Positions 6,419 to 6,745 of a stretch of 6,745 nt of DNA are shown here, one piece after another (positions within the stretch are counted from its first letter, which is position 1; every line of letters starts with the position of its first letter). Source of the stretch: Rhodanobacteraceae bacterium (GTDB lineage: Bacteria > Pseudomonadota > Gammaproteobacteria > Xanthomonadales > Rhodanobacteraceae); NCBI GenBank assembly GCA_025928735.1, contig JAICIW010000128.1, forward strand, positions 1 to 6,745. Direction: 5' to 3'. The position numbers and the translations under genes were made by a program. A model generated the notes under the pieces. The model was not told the DNA's origin and searched no databases. It saw nothing but the letters and a program-made list of their open reading frames with translations.

Positions 6419-6436
6419 GCGATCATCCATGATCGC
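6419..6436. repeat. Perfect 8-bp dyad just after the PilZ stop
   Basis: GCGATCAT and its exact reverse complement ATGATCGC are separated by CC, beginning two bases after the TAA stop. With so short a centre it would form a 7-bp stem with a 4-base loop in RNA. No T-run follows, so it is not a classic intrinsic terminator. It could be a protein-binding site or an mRNA 3'-end structure. The rest of 6418-6596 contains a second, smaller inverted repeat (GCGGCG 6536-6541 and CGCCGC 6547-6552) and a TTGACC (6472-6477) without a matching -10 box. I see no RNA gene there. Confidence 0.45.
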
Positions 6437-6596
6437 TGCTTCGTTCAAGGTTTTCGCGACCAGCCGGCAGCTTGACCACGCTGCACCAGAACGCCCTTCC
6501 ATGGGCTGACTTTTCACCAAAACACACTTTGCGTTGCGGCGCGCGTCGCCGCATCATGACGGTTCCAGCTTTCACGCAGCCGCCCGAAGCATCGCC

Positions 6597-6745
6597 ATGA
6601 CCGCTTCCCCGCAGGATAATCTCGCCGCGCTGTACCCCGCGCATCTCGCCGAAGTCGAAAAGCGCAGCGCCGACGCGCTGGCAGCCTGCGGGCGCGACAC
6701 GCTGGTGGTTGCCGCCGGCATGCCGCACGGATGGTTTCTCGACGA
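6597..6745 (+). CDS. pepQ: Xaa-Pro dipeptidase PepQ, N-terminal part (cut by the window end)
   Basis: Only the first 49 codons and two bases are present. The translation starts MTASPQDNLAALYPAHLAEVEKR (split here for reading: MTASPQDNLAAL, then YPAHLAEVEKR) and continues with SADALAACG, DTLVVAAG and WFLDD. This follows the opening of E. coli PepQ: LASLYKNHI, ERTRDALARF, DALLIHSG and FLDD. PepQ cleaves dipeptides with C-terminal proline and belongs to the M24 metallopeptidase (pita-bread) family. Its metal ligands lie in the C-terminal half, outside the window, so the assignment rests on the N-terminal creatinase-like domain alone; another M24 peptidase is possible. The start ATG has a weak CGAAG sequence 7 bases upstream and is overlapped by the stop of a 14-codon upstream frame (6556-6600). 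Confidence 0.8.
   Translation, partial: MTASPQDNLAALYPAHLAEVEKRSADALAACGRDTLVVAAGMPHGWFLD

Noticed and set aside
6419..6552. Small RNA gene or CRISPR-like repeats in the PilZ-pepQ gap
   Set aside because: There are no repeated units, no good promoter pair and no terminator with a T-run; only a dyad and one small inverted repeat are seen.

Overview
The window is GC-rich and densely coded, with short or overlapping gene junctions. It looks like a gammaproteobacterial chromosome, most likely of the Xanthomonadales (Xanthomonadaceae or Rhodanobacteraceae). The reasons are the order yicC (divergent) / rph - rdgB - hemW, the RNase PH N-terminus (MT-x-x-RPSGR), and a palindromic CCTCTCCC/GGGAGAGG repeat of a kind common in that group. 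The assignment rests on remembered homologues, not on a search.

Layout. Bases 14-874 (minus) encode YicC, a stress-related endoribonuclease. A 67-base divergent intergenic region (875-941) separates it from a plus-strand operon: rph (RNase PH, tRNA 3'-end trimming), rdgB (dITP/XTP pyrophosphatase; ATGA overlap with rph), hemW (radical-SAM family haem chaperone) and a 60-residue CPXCG zinc-ribbon protein that overlaps the end of hemW by 8 bases. An inverted pair of palindromic repeats sits exactly on the rdgB-hemW junction. It lengthens the C-terminus of RdgB, carries its stop codon, and appears to supply both the ribosome binding site and the N-terminal residues of HemW.

A second unit starts after 3741. 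A TAGAAT promoter candidate and a leader of about 75 bases precede a large DUF1631 protein (about 737 residues). Its stop overlaps (ATGA) the start of a 114-residue single-domain PilZ protein that keeps both c-di-GMP-binding motifs. The two are probably translated together and may form a c-di-GMP output module. After a 179-base intergenic stretch containing a perfect 8-bp dyad, the window ends inside the first 49 codons of a gene resembling pepQ (Xaa-Pro dipeptidase).

Most of the window is conserved housekeeping sequence. I see no mobile element with a transposase, no CRISPR array, no tRNA or rRNA gene and no defence system. The two points most worth following are the repeat that has become part of two essential-type proteins, and the poorly characterised DUF1631-PilZ pair.
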